DNA from: Paramarasmius palmivorus
Lineage: Eukaryota > Basidiomycota > Agaricomycetes > Agaricales > Marasmiaceae
Assembly (NCBI GenBank): GCA_037176845.1
Contig: JAYKXP010000030.1
Coordinates: 248,001 to 312,000 of the forward strand
Direction: 5' to 3'
Length of the DNA: 64,000 nucleotides
The position numbers were made by a program, and so were the translations under genes. The notes below the pieces were generated by a model. It ran no database searches and was not told the origin of the DNA. It saw only the letters and a program-made list of their open reading frames with translations. Each line of letters begins with the position of its first letter. Within the stretch, counting starts at the first letter, position 1. Positions 13,337 to 26,176 of the stretch are shown in pieces.

Positions 13337-15928
13337 GGTACAGAGAGGTTGAAATGGCGAGTGTCCGACGATATCAAGAAGTGCGAGGGATATCGAAGAC
13401 AGATAGATTTTTCATTTCCAAGCCAAACTCTCTTATACTGACCGCTTATGTGCCGCGTGTTGAGCTAGAGATCCACGAGCTTTCTAGGGTGCATTCTATA
13501 TGATGGGAATGTCAATAATATGAAGTAACTAAGGAGTCAAAAACAGAACAAAACGCTCAATTATGCGCCTCACCCCGCTTGTAATCCGTCGGCTACGGCT
13601 GGTGTATAAGGGCCGTCTCGGCTATTTGATTTCTGCGGAGCCTTATTGGTCACGAACCCTGAGCCCTCTCCGTCCACGTTGCAAGCACTTGCCATCTGGG
13701 GGCGAAGAAATGAACAAGCTGTACGTCTTGCAATGTTCAACTGCTTTTGTTGCTGTGTCTAGCGCTGTAACTGCTGTTGAACAGGCCAGAAGCTAGGCTA
13801 AAATGATAGGGAGGTGAGCTTGAAGTGCCAATGCAGCCGGATAACTTGGGAAAATCGCTATTCAGACCAGAAAAACCGACTAAAAATTAGGTAAAATAAT
13901 CTTCACCAGTCGAATGACCACCACGCTAATGTCAAAAAGACGGTTCCATGACAGCGTTCCTGTTCTGATGCGGGCCTCAAGGCGCGCTTCATGACACAAC
14001 TTGGTAGGTTTTGGGTGACACAGAATAATCGCTGTTTGATAGTCCAGGTAGCTGTGAAGTCATAGAGCCAGCAGATATCCACCGTACCACGATTGAAACA
14101 TAAGCTTCCTTCGCTTGATCTTGATACCTGAGAGCAATCGAGCCGCATGTATCATAAACAGCATCCTGAGATACTCCGACTACGAGAACCACGAGCCTCA
14201 CAGCTAGGCGAGGATTTGTTCGCGGCGGAAATTGCATATATTCCCTGCCTTTTTCGGGAGGCTATCGTCCCCGTCATGGGAAACAGGCGCATCGAAGACG
14301 TCCCAAACAGAAATGGACGCGAAAATTGATGAATATGACCGAGGATAATGTCTACATGTTTCAAGAGAAGCCCGTTGAGTACCTGCCGAGTCTATGTACA
14401 GAACAAAAACGAAGGTGCTATTCAGATGGCCTGGTCGAGGAAGAATGATTAGAAGGCATGCGCAGACAGCAATGCACGGAACGCACGACGCTTCGTTGTT
14501 TCCGCCCTCGAGGAGATTCCTTGTCATTCTCCGTGACATCAATTGATTGAACGAACTTTAAATCTGCTCAAAGTTCGAGCGCTTCGACTGCGGTGAGACC
14601 GAAAATAAACACCATCCGAGGAATGTCGGGCACCCTCGATCCAACGTTGAATGATAGATAGATCATGGCATTCATCGCGAGGAAGGATAACAGGTGAAAG
14701 CATTCACTGATATCTATAGAACAGGATGAGAACAAACCCTCGAAGTAACATGTTAAGATACCTTGTCAGTCATACCATCGACCCTCGGCTTTCAGCTCCT
14801 TATGTCCTGCTCTGCGATATTTCTGGAACGACAAAATTAGAAAATACGGGAAAATCCATCTATGTGATGCACATGGTTGCGGATAAAATCTGCTCGAGAC
14901 TACAGCGACGTTGCGACGGGCCTCCACTTGAGGTGTAAGGTAAAGGAATTATCTTCGATTCGCGGACCGCAAAAGTACAGTGTCTAGTGAAAAGAATACT
15001 CTTATTGCTCTTGTTTCTTCTCCCGCAGTTCGCGAATTTGTTTTGACTATGGGTGCCTTGTCAGGAGCTTGAACAGCGAGTTCTGTGAACACGTACCTGG
15101 AATGTCCATGAATCCATGTCCTTCACAGGAAGCTGATATCGAGTCTACGTGTTGAAGCGTGAATAGAAGAACAACACATCTAGATACAGTAGACGCACCT
15201 CTCTCTCGGAACTGAACTGGAAGACACCATACAAGATTACAGACATACCCATGGCGTAGATCAAATGTGTTTGACTTCCAATTCGAGGGTCTAACCCACC
15301 AGCCACCTTCCCAATGAAATGAACGACAGCATAGCGAGAGGAAGGCATGGAAAGAGACATGAATATTGAGCTACCAGCGGCATGAGGAAGCTGTGTGAAC
15401 GTACCAGCCGGTGACCAGACATGTTTAGGATAAGGGTACCTTGAACCTCCACCCTGTATATTTGAGTAAGCGTAGAAGGCTACAAAGGCTGGCGGAAGGA
15501 CTTGCCATTGTGTAGGACGATGTTGAAGACGATGAGGAAATGCCTTCACCCGATTCGCTGAGTCTGACAGGGAGAGTTTAGGGTTAGGGTTCAAACACTT
15601 CCGCCGAATTGTGCCCAAAAATTGTGTCTGTACTATGTAGGCTGTAGCACGAACCCGAGCAAAGGGAAATCTAAGCCGTAGATTGCAGGTTCTATTAGAT
15701 GTGTAAGATAGTCGTAAGAAGTCGTGAACATCGTCAACGGTCGTAGATAACAATAGTAATGCAACAATACATGAAGAATATAATCATAAAAGCTCAGACG
15801 TGAAGAATCGAACCGTAAGACAAGCCCCCTGTGGCGAAGACGCCGTAGGAAAAGATGCGGAAAATTGTAGCAAGAAAGCAACCGAAAGAAGATAGCAAGA
15901 AGTCTGGAGCGTTGCGGCAGTGGCATTG
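13337..15928. other. gene-poor stretch
   Basis: No intact gene identified. Open frames at 13563-14540 are short and overlap on both strands without known motifs. A possible transporter relic lies at 15145-15753 and is listed separately. A 2-copy TTAGGG near 15575 is too short to be called telomeric. Confidence 0.3.
15145..15753 (-). pseudogene. possible UNC93-like major facilitator relic
   Basis: A 202-codon frame containing FIGKVAGGLDPRIGSQTH followed by hydrophobic LIYAMGMSVILYGVF. This resembles the loop and helix pattern (xNxxGxRxTLxxGxxGYxxY) near the start of UNC93-like fungal transporters, and QVLPPAFVAFYAY could be a preceding helix. The rest of a transporter (about 400 residues, 11-12 helices) is not found around it. 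Similarity is from memory only and weak. It could equally be a chance ORF. Confidence 0.25.
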
Positions 15929-16476
15929 TCACGACCTGGACTGTATGCTTTCGCTTTGTCCTCGAGGTCGAGTATCCCCGCCACTCAATGGTACTTTTCT
16001 CGGTATTGAGAGGTCGTCATGCGATCCAGGCTTGAAAAAGTCATCTTCACCCTCATAAGGAGACGACGAGGCATTTATCTGAAACAAAAGGTCTGTGAAA
16101 GGAGGCTTGACGTTCGATGATAATTACTCACCCACTGACCCAAAACATCACCCAGTCTGGTCGCTTCCTCTGGAGAGAAGTTACACTCAGTGCCCTTCTC
16201 TGCATGCAGCCGAAGTAGTTCGCTCAGCGACCTCTTCCCTTTCGCTCCCATCACGGCCTTGGGCGTCCCCTCCGTTTCTCCGTTCCCAGGAAATACCACC
16301 GAATTTCGTGGCGTTTTTGATTGCTGAGAGGAGTGGCCGTCTTCCGAAGGTAAAGCAGATGATGCTTCCGAGTCCAGGTTCATCGAACGATCCCAATCCT
16401 CCCCTTGCGAGTCATTCGAGTTGAGCGAGAGTTTGGACATGGAAAAGTCGGCAGAGTCGACACCGCCGTTAGACAT
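15929..16476 (-). CDS. small conserved fungal protein of unknown function
   Basis: Two exons, 16132-16476 and 15929-16078, joined in phase 0 across a 53-nt intron (GTGAGT...TTCAG). The product is about 164 residues. The N-terminal half is acidic/Ser-rich (MSNGGVDSADFSMSKLSLNS). The second half carries a compact block, SELLRLHAEKGTECNFSPEEATRLGDVLGQW continued by INASSSPYEGEDDFF, which I remember as conserved among agaric hypothetical proteins. No catalytic motif, signal peptide or membrane segment is visible. It is divergent from the RdRP gene, sharing the 16.5-17.2 kb upstream region. Confidence 0.65.
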
Positions 16477-17235
16477 CGTTCAGTAGAGAGGAGTTTTCGT
16501 CTGATTCACGGTGGAAGATGAAGGACCGGGCTGGGAAATAGGCGCCAAGTTGTGCAGACACTGTCTGACAAGCTTAATGCAACTCCCGCTGATTAATTAT
16601 CGCGATATCTCTGGAAAAACAGATAAAATGTTAGAACATGCAATAATTACTAGGAATATTTCACGAACTCTTGAAATCGCTTGTCTATGCCGGAAAAATA
16701 GAACGAGGGGAAAAAAGTGTGTCGGCGGGATGGTGGGAGAGGACAAGGAGCGATAAACAAGAGGTCGCGTAGCGCGTTGTTTGGCAAACAATATTACCAC
16801 GGCTCTCTCACACTCACCCATGCTCATTGGTCATGAAACAATCCTTCCTTCAGTGGCGACTTAGAAACTCGGACTATCCTTCAGCCCATTACATTGACTT
16901 GACCCAATTATTGGGGCAGAAGTGGTCAGTCTCCGACCTCTAGACGATGCCCACGTCTTCCAATGCAGGGTCCCAGGCAAAAAGGCAGAAGGATTCCTCT
17001 TTTCTGCAGAGCAGTAGTATATCTATCTGATCTTATCAAGGTATGCGAACAGAAAAGGGTAGTTGCAGGTCCGCAATGAGCTTATTTTCACAGAACTCAC
17101 ATGCTTCCATTCGCTGTGGTTCATTTTGGTTACGATGGATCTCGGCACAAATAGTGGACGAATGTTCACTTTGGCTGTTTAAAAAGTGCTCTTCTCCTCT
17201 CTTCTCTCTTTGTTCATCCCAAGCCTCAGGACATC
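16477..17235. promoter_or_regulatory. divergent upstream region
   Basis: Lies between two divergently oriented genes (minus gene starting at 16476, RdRP gene starting near 17236), so it should contain both promoters. No clear TATA element was assigned. The CT-rich run near 17195-17220 is typical of a fungal transcription start region. Confidence 0.4.
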
Positions 17236-20200
17236 ATGGTGACCACCGTAAGTGTGTCTATTTGGCCGGAGTTTTGTCCTGCTAACTTCCTCGCCGTTGC
17301 GACAGACACCAAAATTCAAGCCCTCAAAACATCCCCATCGATTCATCTGTTGACTCTAGGGTAGCCAAGCGGCGTCGCGTTGAGTCTCAACACTTTGTAG
17401 AATCTGAAGAATCCGATTTCGTTGAAACCCCCGTAGTCATTGTACGTCCTCTTTCTATCCCACTTCATACTCGAAGTGCTCAAAACGTCTGCAGGCTAGT
17501 GACCTGGCTCTCGAAGCACGTTTTCGAGAAGTTTCATACCCCTTCGGGCGTGCGATATGAGATCGCGAGATTGCTCAGTACCAAAAGCAAAGAATACACC
17601 CCAGAGAGATTCATAGAGTCATTGGAGGCGGTCGCCAGTGTGACGAACACGTCGAAGAAGCCCAATGTGGATGGAATGGCAAAACTCAACTTCAAGTATC
17701 AATGTAAAGCTGGACGGTCGAATATCTGACAGGGAATACTCAGCTACGGTAAGTCATAATCGCCGTCTCACAGCCCACAGTACTATATCCCTTTACTTGT
17801 TATATAGGCACCGTGGGCTGAGCTGGACTTGGAAGAGAGTGTGCTCTCGAGACCCTCTCGGTGGTCTTGGTCTCACCTCTCTCACTTCAGATGAGCTCAG
17901 CGTTTTTGGTGACGGGACTATTGGCCAGTGAAAGGGCGAGCAATTTCTACTATGGCGGAAAAATCGATTTTACTGCTCGCGTCGACAAGGAGGGTCTCCG
18001 CATACGTCTTGAGAGAGCAGCTAAAGGTCTGTTCCCAAAATTGGTTATAGGTGCGGAACTTATTTCCGTTATAGGACCGTCCAACAAGGCCAAACGACGC
18101 TTTGGTTCCACTGGTTTTTTGAAGATCAAAATCCCGACAGGAACATTCAAATCCCAGAGTGATATCGAACGATTCTTTCAACGACCATTCATAATGTGGA
18201 GTTCTGTTTACCGCGCAATACTTGGGAAAGAAGATGCAGTGATTCTATTTCGGACGAACGAGCGTTATGTCAATGGTCATCTTAGGACAGACCCAGATAA
18301 CAAATCAATGTCCCTTTACGCATTCATCCACTGGTTCAATCCCCCAGAATACAACGCAGAGCAGGTAATCATCCGAGATCTTAATGTTGCAAGTCATATT
18401 GATCTGCTACATTTAGGTTCTTTGCAAATGGGCGTCACGTATGGCCCTTCTCTGGTCTTCATCAGTGCCAGGGCCCCAACTCAAGCGAAAACATATCCGC
18501 TTTCATTGGCGACGAAGGTGAGGTGGCCTTCTTGTTTTCAAGAACTCGGACTGAAAATGTCTGTGCAGTGTCCTCGGAGGGCTCTGACATGACCGATGGT
18601 TGCGGTTTTGGCAATCGTTCACTTTTCAAAGCCATACAAGAAAAATTTGGGCTGGAAGAGATGCCTTGCGCAGTTCAATGTCGTATTGCAGGTTCAAAGG
18701 TTAGTTTCACTCTGTGTTGTTCCTGTCCACTGGTTCAACTTCACCCTAGGGTATGATTGTGTTCAGTGAAGACGTAGAAGACGATGGAAGTCCGCAAGTC
18801 AGACTTCGTGGATCACAGCGAAAAGTTCGGTATCCTCCTTCTCTAGCCAAAGATCCTTCACATCGAATCATGGATATTCTACGCATTTCACGTGTGAGGG
18901 CGCCAGCTCGTTTATCAGTCGAAGTCATCGTGAACCTTCAGCACAACGGGTGTCCATCGTCGTATTTCACCAACCTCCTTAAGTCGAACCTCGAGGATGC
19001 TGTCAACCCAATACTTGCTTGGGACATCGAGAACGATCCAGCAGCTATGATCAAGCTTTGGCATACCATTGAACAGGCAGAACATGTATTGGTGGCTCGA
19101 AGAGCAAGACAATTTGTCACCGAGTCTCGATTTCGTGGATACAGCGAAAGGGTAAACGAGGAATCTCTCGATGACGAAGATCCATTGGATGAAGTTAACG
19201 ATGACCAGCATTCAACGGCATGGTGGCCAGACCCAAACTCGGGGTGTCCTTCGTCTATCGCAGAGACTGTTATGGAACTCTTGGTGGCTGGATTCACCCC
19301 TCAGAGCTGCGCTTTTATGCGGGATAAAATTTCTCGCTTGGTGATGAGCCAAATCAATCGAAAATGTACCAAATATAATTTCGATGTCAAAATGAGCGCT
19401 GGTGCCTTTGCGGTCCCAGGTGTGGATGTTTCAATTTTTTTCGTGTTCATTGCTGATGCTTTCAAAGATCCATACGGCGTTCTCCGTGAAGGCGAGATCT
19501 ACTTCAAGAGTTCTCGACGTGATTTCAAAACACAAGAGGGCACTATGACGGATGTCCTTGAAGGGGCAGTCTTGGTTCGTTGTCGGATGATTCGTTAATG
19601 ACTTTTGCTTAAACCGATGTTGTTAGATCACACGTAATCCATGCAAAGTTCCGACTGACGTTCAGAAGGTAAATACACCTATGATTGTCTCAGGATGCTC
19701 GCTAATAATAATTCTACCCCAGTTCACGGCCGTACTCCACCCCCAATTGGCTCACCTTGTCAATTGTGTGGTGTTCTCAATCAAAGGAGCACGTCGCCCA
19801 ATTGACAGACTAGCTGGTGGTGAGTGGTTTGTGCTCCTCCTCGCCTTTCGTGCTCTAACGTGTTGTGCCCAGGTGACTATGACGGCGACCGGGTCACAGT
19901 ATTCTATGATCCAGAGCTTGTAGAGGGATTCAAGAATGCTGATGAGAAATACTCGACGGAACCACCAGAGGTGAAAACGGCCTTCACTCTGGAGCACAGT
20001 CTCACCGTGCATCAATTCAACGACCAGGTCCTTGATATATCTGACCTAGAGGTCTCGGTCGAACTTCAGAAATCCCTGTTGGGGGGTCTCCGAGATCCCT
20101 TTCTGATCGGGATGTACTCCTTTCTCCATGAAAAATGTGTCTATGTCTATGGGTATGCCCACCCTATAACCATCAAGACAGCGTACAAGTGGGTTGCGCT

Positions 20201-21003
20201 TGCGGGTATTTGCATTGGTCGCTTGAGCTCACTTGTATTCGCAGATTCTGTGCCGTCATGGATGGTCCAAAAAGTGGTCGACGGATTGTTGCTCGAGTTC
20301 TCTCCGAGGATAAGGGTCGTTTTCCGATCTTTCAGCGACTCCCGTGGAAACATAGAATAGAGCTCATGAACTCGAAGTTGAAAGATCGATCCGCAGGTGC
20401 TGGCAGGACAGAACTCCTTCGTCGTCAGGTCTCTTCTCCTTTCGTTATGGACACGCTCTCTTCAGAAGCAGAGGGATTGCAGCGCCAGTGGATGGCTCAG
20501 ACCGAGGCTATCTTCTTTGAAAACAGTCACGCAATATGTCAGACCTTCAGCCGTGGAGCAGACAAGGATCTATTGGCACCGTGGGAGTTTTATAGATCTA
20601 AAGCAGTCGGAAGGCCAGAACTAGCGAATGATCTACGTATCATTCCAACCATGTTGAAGACCTGGTTGAAGAGCATTCGAACAAGTGCTCAGGTCGATCC
20701 TTTACTGAACAGGAGATAGTCAAGCGGCAGGACACGCTTCGAGGGCTGTCAAAAGCCTTTACTTCCTTTCCCACACCAGATGATCTTGAGGCCATCATGG
20801 ATCAGGACACAATTGCATGCCTTCGGGCCTCCTGCGCATACAACTCAATCAAATCATGTACAAGGAGACAAGGGCCATGGCTATTAGCCTTCAATGAGCT
20901 TTGCCTCATCAAAGCTAAGGCTTCGAAGTCTGGATTTAGGGCCATCATCACGGACTTTGCTGATGTCTTTAAGGTCCCCAAGGCAGTTCTGGAACGGATG
21001 TAG
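17236..21003 (+). CDS. RNA-dependent RNA polymerase (RNAi type, QDE-1/RdRP family), N-terminus doubtful
   Basis: Cellular RdRPs make double-stranded RNA for small-RNA silencing. Family signatures in order: PWAELDLEE, YYGGKIDF, RRFGSTGFLKIKI, MTDGCGFGN, RVRAPARLS, TRNPCKVPTDVQKF on a small exon, and the catalytic RLAGGDYDGDRV formed across an intron near 19816-19872. Then come FCAVMDGPKSGRR, FTEQEIVKRQDTLR and RASCAY. A 56-nt intron ending at 20692 (GTATCA...CTCAG) joins NDL to RSFTEQ in frame. The catalytic aspartates of DYDGD are present. The start at MVTT (17236) does not read cleanly into the next exon, and frame changes near 17546 and 17845-17930 are not clearly explained by introns, so the N-terminal third may be damaged or mis-spliced by me. 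Flanked by a divergent gene on the left and a convergent gene on the right. Confidence 0.85.
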
Positions 21004-21198
21004 AGAAATTTGATATGAACTTCCTCTCATGTATCTGTTCTTGGTTAGCGTTGACTTAACTTGTTTTGTATATTCAGCATTGACCACAGTAACCATGGCT
21101 TGAAGATTTCGAACTACACAAACATTCCGTTCGGCTCACTCAGTGGATACTCTGCAGCATCTTTTGAAGCAACATGATGGGTTCATGCAATGGTCAGG

Positions 21199-22928
21199 CT
21201 ACGTAATCATCCATACATCCCGAGAGGGTAGAACAGTGCGTTCTACGGATTGAAATGGGGCAACATCCCCCCAGCGGTCGCCTTGTTCATGCTTTTGATT
21301 GAGTGCCTCGTGGACCCAGTACCCCAGCATTTGTCGGACGATATTCGGACTCGACCAATTTCGACTTGGATGGACGCGGTTCGTCAATAGGATGAAAAAG
21401 GTTCCAGAGGCTACAACGACGTTAGTAAACTATCTGGTCAATTACAGCTGAGGAAACCCACATCGGTCAATGGCCATACTCGTTCCAGTGAAGCCAGTAT
21501 GGCCTGCCGTTTGTAGACTTCTCATAGGACCAGCCCAATAAGTCTGGTTCAGCTCAAAACCAAGACCATGGGCGTCGTTAGGGAATTTGGTATTGTAGTT
21601 CGTGAAGATGTGATCAATAGACTCCGGTTGTAGAATCGTCTTTCCACTGTACGTGCCATTATTGAGGATCATTTGACAAAACACCGCGAGGTCCCATGCC
21701 GTAGAGAAAACACCCGCATGGCCGGAGACACCATCCAGACTCCAAGTATTCTCGTCATGGACTGTTCCCCAAACTGGTTGAGGACGTTGAGGCTCATTGG
21801 GACCCTGCACGGCGATTTGGAACTCGGTGGCAGCCACACGTTGATGACGTCCTTCGACATTTCCGCGATTATAGTACGTATTGTTCATTCCTAATGGACC
21901 TGTGAATTCATCGTGGAGGAGAACATCAATTGGTTTCCCAGTGACGATTTCGAGAACTATTTGCAGTGTCATAAAACCTGAAATGTAGAGGTGCTTAACT
22001 ATTTCAAGCAGTACGACAAGAGGAGCGAATACGAACTGAGGTCTGAATATAGGTAGACTTCTCCCGGTATATTAATAAGTGACTGTTGAATGATAGCTTC
22101 CCGTCTTGCGGTGATATTGGGGTATCTGTCAAAGTCTAGTCAGTAGGCTCTCCGGAAGCAGATCCGCTAAATAGTTACGCTATAAGTCGGGGGAAGGGGC
22201 CTGATGGGAGACCACTCGTGTGCGTAAGAAGTTGCAGTATAGTGACATTCTCCTTGCCATTCACTATGTAGTACAGCTGAATAGCCTGGAAACCAAATGT
22301 TGCGTATGACTCACCGGCAAATTCGGGCACGTATGTCTTCACCGTTTGGTTCAATTCAATTGTCCCTCGTTCAAGCTGCTGCAAAACCAGGATCGTAGTG
22401 AACATCTTTGTGAGAGATGCCACTTTGATTGATGCGGTCAGTATTATGCCAATCTGAAAGAGGGAATACATACTATCCCATATGGTGTCCTTGGCTACTT
22501 TGATCCTGTCTTCTGTAGGAAGTTCGGTACCATTGGCATCTGCATACTTGAGGGCGTCCCCGACGGCAAAGTAAGACACGACGGTGCCCTGGTGTCCGAC
22601 TCTGCTCTCCATCATGAATCTTTTGGAATGTAAATCGCGACTTCGCACATACGTTACCGTTGCTCCAGGGTAGATAGGCTTGACTTCTCCATGGGTCGCG
22701 GATCCATAGTCGCGGGCAACGATGTACTCAGAGATGTTTCTTTCGAGCTCGATGAACGGCTGAGAAGGTAGCGATACTGATTCTGGCGTTCCTATGCGTA
22801 GTGTGCCCTCTGGATAATACATGAACGTCCAGATCTTGCTGGTGGGAATGCAAGAACTCACCTAAGGCAGCAGTAGTTCCCATTACTGCCGCTAGCAAGG
22901 CACAGCCGACAATGCTCGTCCACAACAT
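21199..22928 (-). CDS. secreted serine hydrolase, beta-lactamase / penicillin-binding fold
   Basis: The start at 22928 gives MLWTSIVGCALLAAVMG, a signal peptide. An intron just after ALG leads to EGTLRIGTPESVSL. A 51-nt intron near 22420-22470 forms DMASLTKMFTT, where S-L-T-K is the SxxK nucleophile motif. Then come QLLTHTSGLP, GEVYLYSDL (YxN-like Tyr motif as YSD), LGMNNTYY, DGVSGHAGVF and HTGFTGTS (KTG-like motif as HTG). The last exon has FILLTNRVHPSR and ends WMIT at 21199. Several N-x-S/T sites suggest a glycosylated extracellular enzyme. The fold includes esterases, D-aminopeptidases and beta-lactamase-like hydrolases; the substrate cannot be told from sequence. Length (~480 residues) is usual. 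Confidence 0.85.
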
Positions 22929-23264
22929 TTCACTAGCCTTTTTAATCCGGTATCGATGTAGGATTGGCTAGAAAACAGATGTAGGGTGGTCATTTATAGT
23001 GGAATGAGGAGATAAAGAGTTCTCGGCCACATGGTCATACCCATCTAACGGCAACATGACGGGAAGAGAAAATCCTGTAAGCGCCGAACTGCGCGCTCTT
23101 TGGTTCTGGACTATCATCTCTTCGTTCAATTGCGAGCGGTGAGTCCTCTATACACGAGGTACGAGTGATTGAGTCTGCCTAGGGGAAACTAGGTAAGTCC
23201 ATCATTTCCTGTCTGAAATGCCTTGTGATCTTCTCATTTCAAAGGTAGACTTGCTCTTACCCGC
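22929..23264. promoter_or_regulatory. divergent upstream region
   Basis: Separates the serine hydrolase gene (minus) from the F-box gene (plus), so it carries both promoters. No specific element was assigned. Confidence 0.3.
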
Positions 23265-24945
23265 ATGGCAACGGGTATTATCCCTCGGCTGTGCGAGCGC
23301 TGCAATTCTCGACTTGATAAAGACGAAGACCTCGAGGCCTCACGTTCCAAATACACAAAAACCATCACAAGCATTCTGCATACCAACGATGCCCCTTCAT
23401 TAGACGACATCGATTCAATGCGGTATAGTCTTTTGCTCCACGAAAGTGCGGTCCGAGACGTTGAGGCAGACATTGCACGGACAAAGGACTATCTTCAACA
23501 ACTGGAAACGGAAAAAGAAGAGCTCGACAACTACATCAAAAACCAAAGAACCGTTCTTCATCCTATCCGACGTCTACCTCGGGAAATCTTGTCGCACGTA
23601 TTTGCTATGTGCATGGATTACACCCCACTTACAACAGATACCACGTTGGAGGATTCCGTTGCCAGTGAACGCACCGAATGGGCACTCAGCCGTGTCTGCT
23701 CTCAGTGGCGATCGGTGGCCTTGGGTTTATCCTCCGAGCTCTGGTCAAAGGTACACATCAAGCTCGATAAACAGTCCTCCAAGTTTGGTGGCCACACCAT
23801 GCTTCTGGGCCTCCGACTCCGGCGCTCCTGTGACAAGCCGCTGTCCGTCTTTATAGAACGTGGTTCATTCAAAGGCCCGGGGGATCACTCTCTCTTTTCG
23901 TCTCTGTTGCTCTACAGCGACCGGTGGAGTGCTTTGCGTCTCGACATGGAATTGTCGGAGCTCCAAGCTCTGACCTCCAAAGTAGAACCTCATTTATCAG
24001 CTCTCGAGACCCTCATTTTCCGACTACCGATCACAGACGCAGACACAGACACAGACGATCCGGATTCTGATGACGATGAGGAAAGGGAGGCCCACGACGT
24101 GCGACATCTTCCGGAACGCAACATCCCTACGCGACATTGTTATCGAGGACATTGAAGACCCCTTGAGGGTGCCACTGCCATACTACAACCTTACCGATCT
24201 GTCACTCGATATCGCGGGGAGCTCCTTCACAATTAGCCAGTTTCTCGCATTATTGCGGAAGGCCACAAAGTTGGAAGAGCTCTATGTCGGCTACAACTTT
24301 TACGAGGAGGAGAATCCAGATGATTTGGGCCTACCTGTGTGCCTTCCGAGCCTCCATACATTCAGTATGAGATGGGACATCAGCCATACCACCACCGAAG
24401 AAGTTCTTCATGGTGGAGATCAACTCCTAGACCAACTGATTTTACCTTGCTTGGATAACTTCTGGGATGGCGGCGACAGATCTACAGCGGGCTCAGTCAG
24501 CCTTGATTCTATCACCTCGTTGTGCAAACGTTCTGGATGTGCTCTAACAGTGCTCCGGATAACGGTTGACGATATAGACGAGGAGATTGTGAGCTTTTTG
24601 ACAAGCCACTATACCTTGAACTCTGTTTATATTATGAAGGTGGATGGATCCTTCACCGAGGTACTCATACGTGCCTTGAGTGTCCCGGAAGGGGAATCGG
24701 GGTGTCTTCTTCCCCAACTGGAAGATCTAACTTTGCAAGGATCTATGACCTTCGATGCGGCATTGCTTGTGGAAATGGCGCTGTCACGACGGAAGATGCC
24801 AGAGACGGAATCCAGCGAAGTTTTGCTTTTGTCTCGTCTCGAGCTTGACTGCGACTCGAAAGAGGTTCCATCAAATATCGATGCTTTCGTGCGCTTTAGT
24901 ACAGACGAGTACTTCGAGTCGCTGAACTGGACATTCAGTGCATAA
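23265..24945 (+). pseudogene. F-box protein gene with one frameshift
   Basis: The N-terminal frame starts MATGIIPRLCERCNSRL, has a heptad-like coiled coil (VRDVEADIARTKDYLQQLE) and the F-box PIRRLPREILSHVFAMC with VCSQWRSVALG. It loses frame near 24010-24100, and the C-terminal frame continues from CDIFRNATSLRDIV to LNWTFSA at 24945. The intact paralogue at 31063 has the matching joint LPITSASEVVCDIFANAP. Here the joint is replaced by an acidic stretch rich in D and T codons made of short GACACA-type repeats, and the two halves are in different frames. I found no GT-AG intron that repairs this without deleting conserved sequence. Either a disabled copy or an assembly error. Intact, it would be an SCF substrate adaptor. 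Confidence 0.75.
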
Positions 24946-25125
24946 TTTCAATATAAAATGTTTCTTTTGGAGTCTTAGATAGAGATGAATGTACTCTGTT
25001 AACACATTAAACATCTAACCATCAGCAGGTCTGTAAGGGCTCACTAAGGTACAAGATATTGGCTTCTTGCGGCAAGAGTGCAGACTCGATGAGACAAAGG
25101 GCTGGCCAAGGTTCCCCGACGACAA

Positions 25126-26176
25126 TTATGCACCTTTAGGTTGCCATTCCTCCTTGTCTAGCGTTCGTACAGTGCCCTTCTCTCTCACCTCTACTTTCTC
25201 GAAGTACCGGGGACTCAGCAGTCCTTTCTCGTCTCCTTCACTCAAGACCACCCCGTTATCGGAAAGGAAAAACTTGATACCCTCGGAGATGGCGAGAGTG
25301 ACATCGATGTAAATGAATACTGTCGCGGATTTACGCATACCTTGGCGAACGTCAACATCACCTGCATGTCAACGAGGACACAATGTACGCACCACTGATG
25401 GTTTTCCCTGTGAGTCCCTGAGCGAGGTGAATGTGATTGCGTTTCATTTTCGAGAGTCCTTCTCGAGCTGTGAATTCGGATCCTCAGTATCTTGTTGACA
25501 ACTGAAAGGATTCTAGCGCACATATCGATTGCCATGCCTTTGCATCCGTTCCGTGGATGGCTACGCCGGAAGGTATATCTGACGCAGACAAGATGGGCTT
25601 GAGGTCCAGTTTGACTTCCTGTCATAGGTTCAAGCAACTAACAATCACTCGACCTGCAGCACACACACCTTTATAGAGTGTCCCTGGTTTGCCTTGATCC
25701 ACCACTCATCTTCTCCAGCTTCATTCTTTTCGGATACAAGGCTATATCGCTGCTTGGCGTCAGCCGCAAACGATCCCTTTGATCCCTTCGAAATCGAGAT
25801 TCTGTGATTTTAATTTTGGATTTACGAGCTATCCAGAAGACTTCTTAGCTAGGCATACAAACAGAGAACACTAGTCACTCACGATTTCGGTGACCTTTAC
25901 GAATCCATCAGCACGCATCGGTAGCTTTTCGCTCTGAGCGCCATGCCGGAGGAGCCAGGAAAGAGTTTTTGAGACGCGAACTTCTGGGCTATCCTTAGGA
26001 AGACCTCGTAGCTTTGATGACTGCTGAGAAGTTGAGCCCGACTTTGTCTTGTTCTGAGACTTGTTGCCTTTTTTCTGTTGTTTCTGTTCCTGTGCTTGAG
26101 GGGCAGCAGTAGAAGATGGTTGCGCAGGAGAAGGGGTAGTAGCCGCCTCGGCAGCTGGCGATGATGGTTGTTCCAT
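25126..26176 (-). CDS. TPT1: tRNA 2'-phosphotransferase Tpt1/KptA
   Basis: Transfers the splice-junction 2'-phosphate of ligated tRNA to NAD+, the last step of fungal tRNA splicing. The N-terminal ~70 residues are low complexity (Ala/Pro/Gln/Lys-rich). Family motifs follow in order over several exons: SKTLSWLLRHGAQSEKL (catalytic Arg-His), MRADGFVKVTEI, DAKQRYSLV, WWIKANQGHS, GVAIHGTDAKAW, GLSKMKRNHIHLAQGL (catalytic Arg), VRQGMRKSATVFIYIDV (catalytic Arg) and FFLSDNGVVL. It ends at WQPKGA with the stop at 25126. All four expected catalytic positions (R-H, R, R) appear present. It lies head-to-tail 113 nt downstream of RPF2. Confidence 0.93.

Noticed and set aside
15570..15590. Interstitial telomere repeat (TTAGGG twice)
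   Set aside because: Only two tandem units, expected by chance at this window size, and surrounded by non-repetitive sequence.
20690..20700. Apparent frameshift near the end of the RdRP gene
   Set aside because: A 56-nt GT-AG intron ending at 20692 joins NDL to RSFTEQEIVKRQ in frame, so no lesion is needed.
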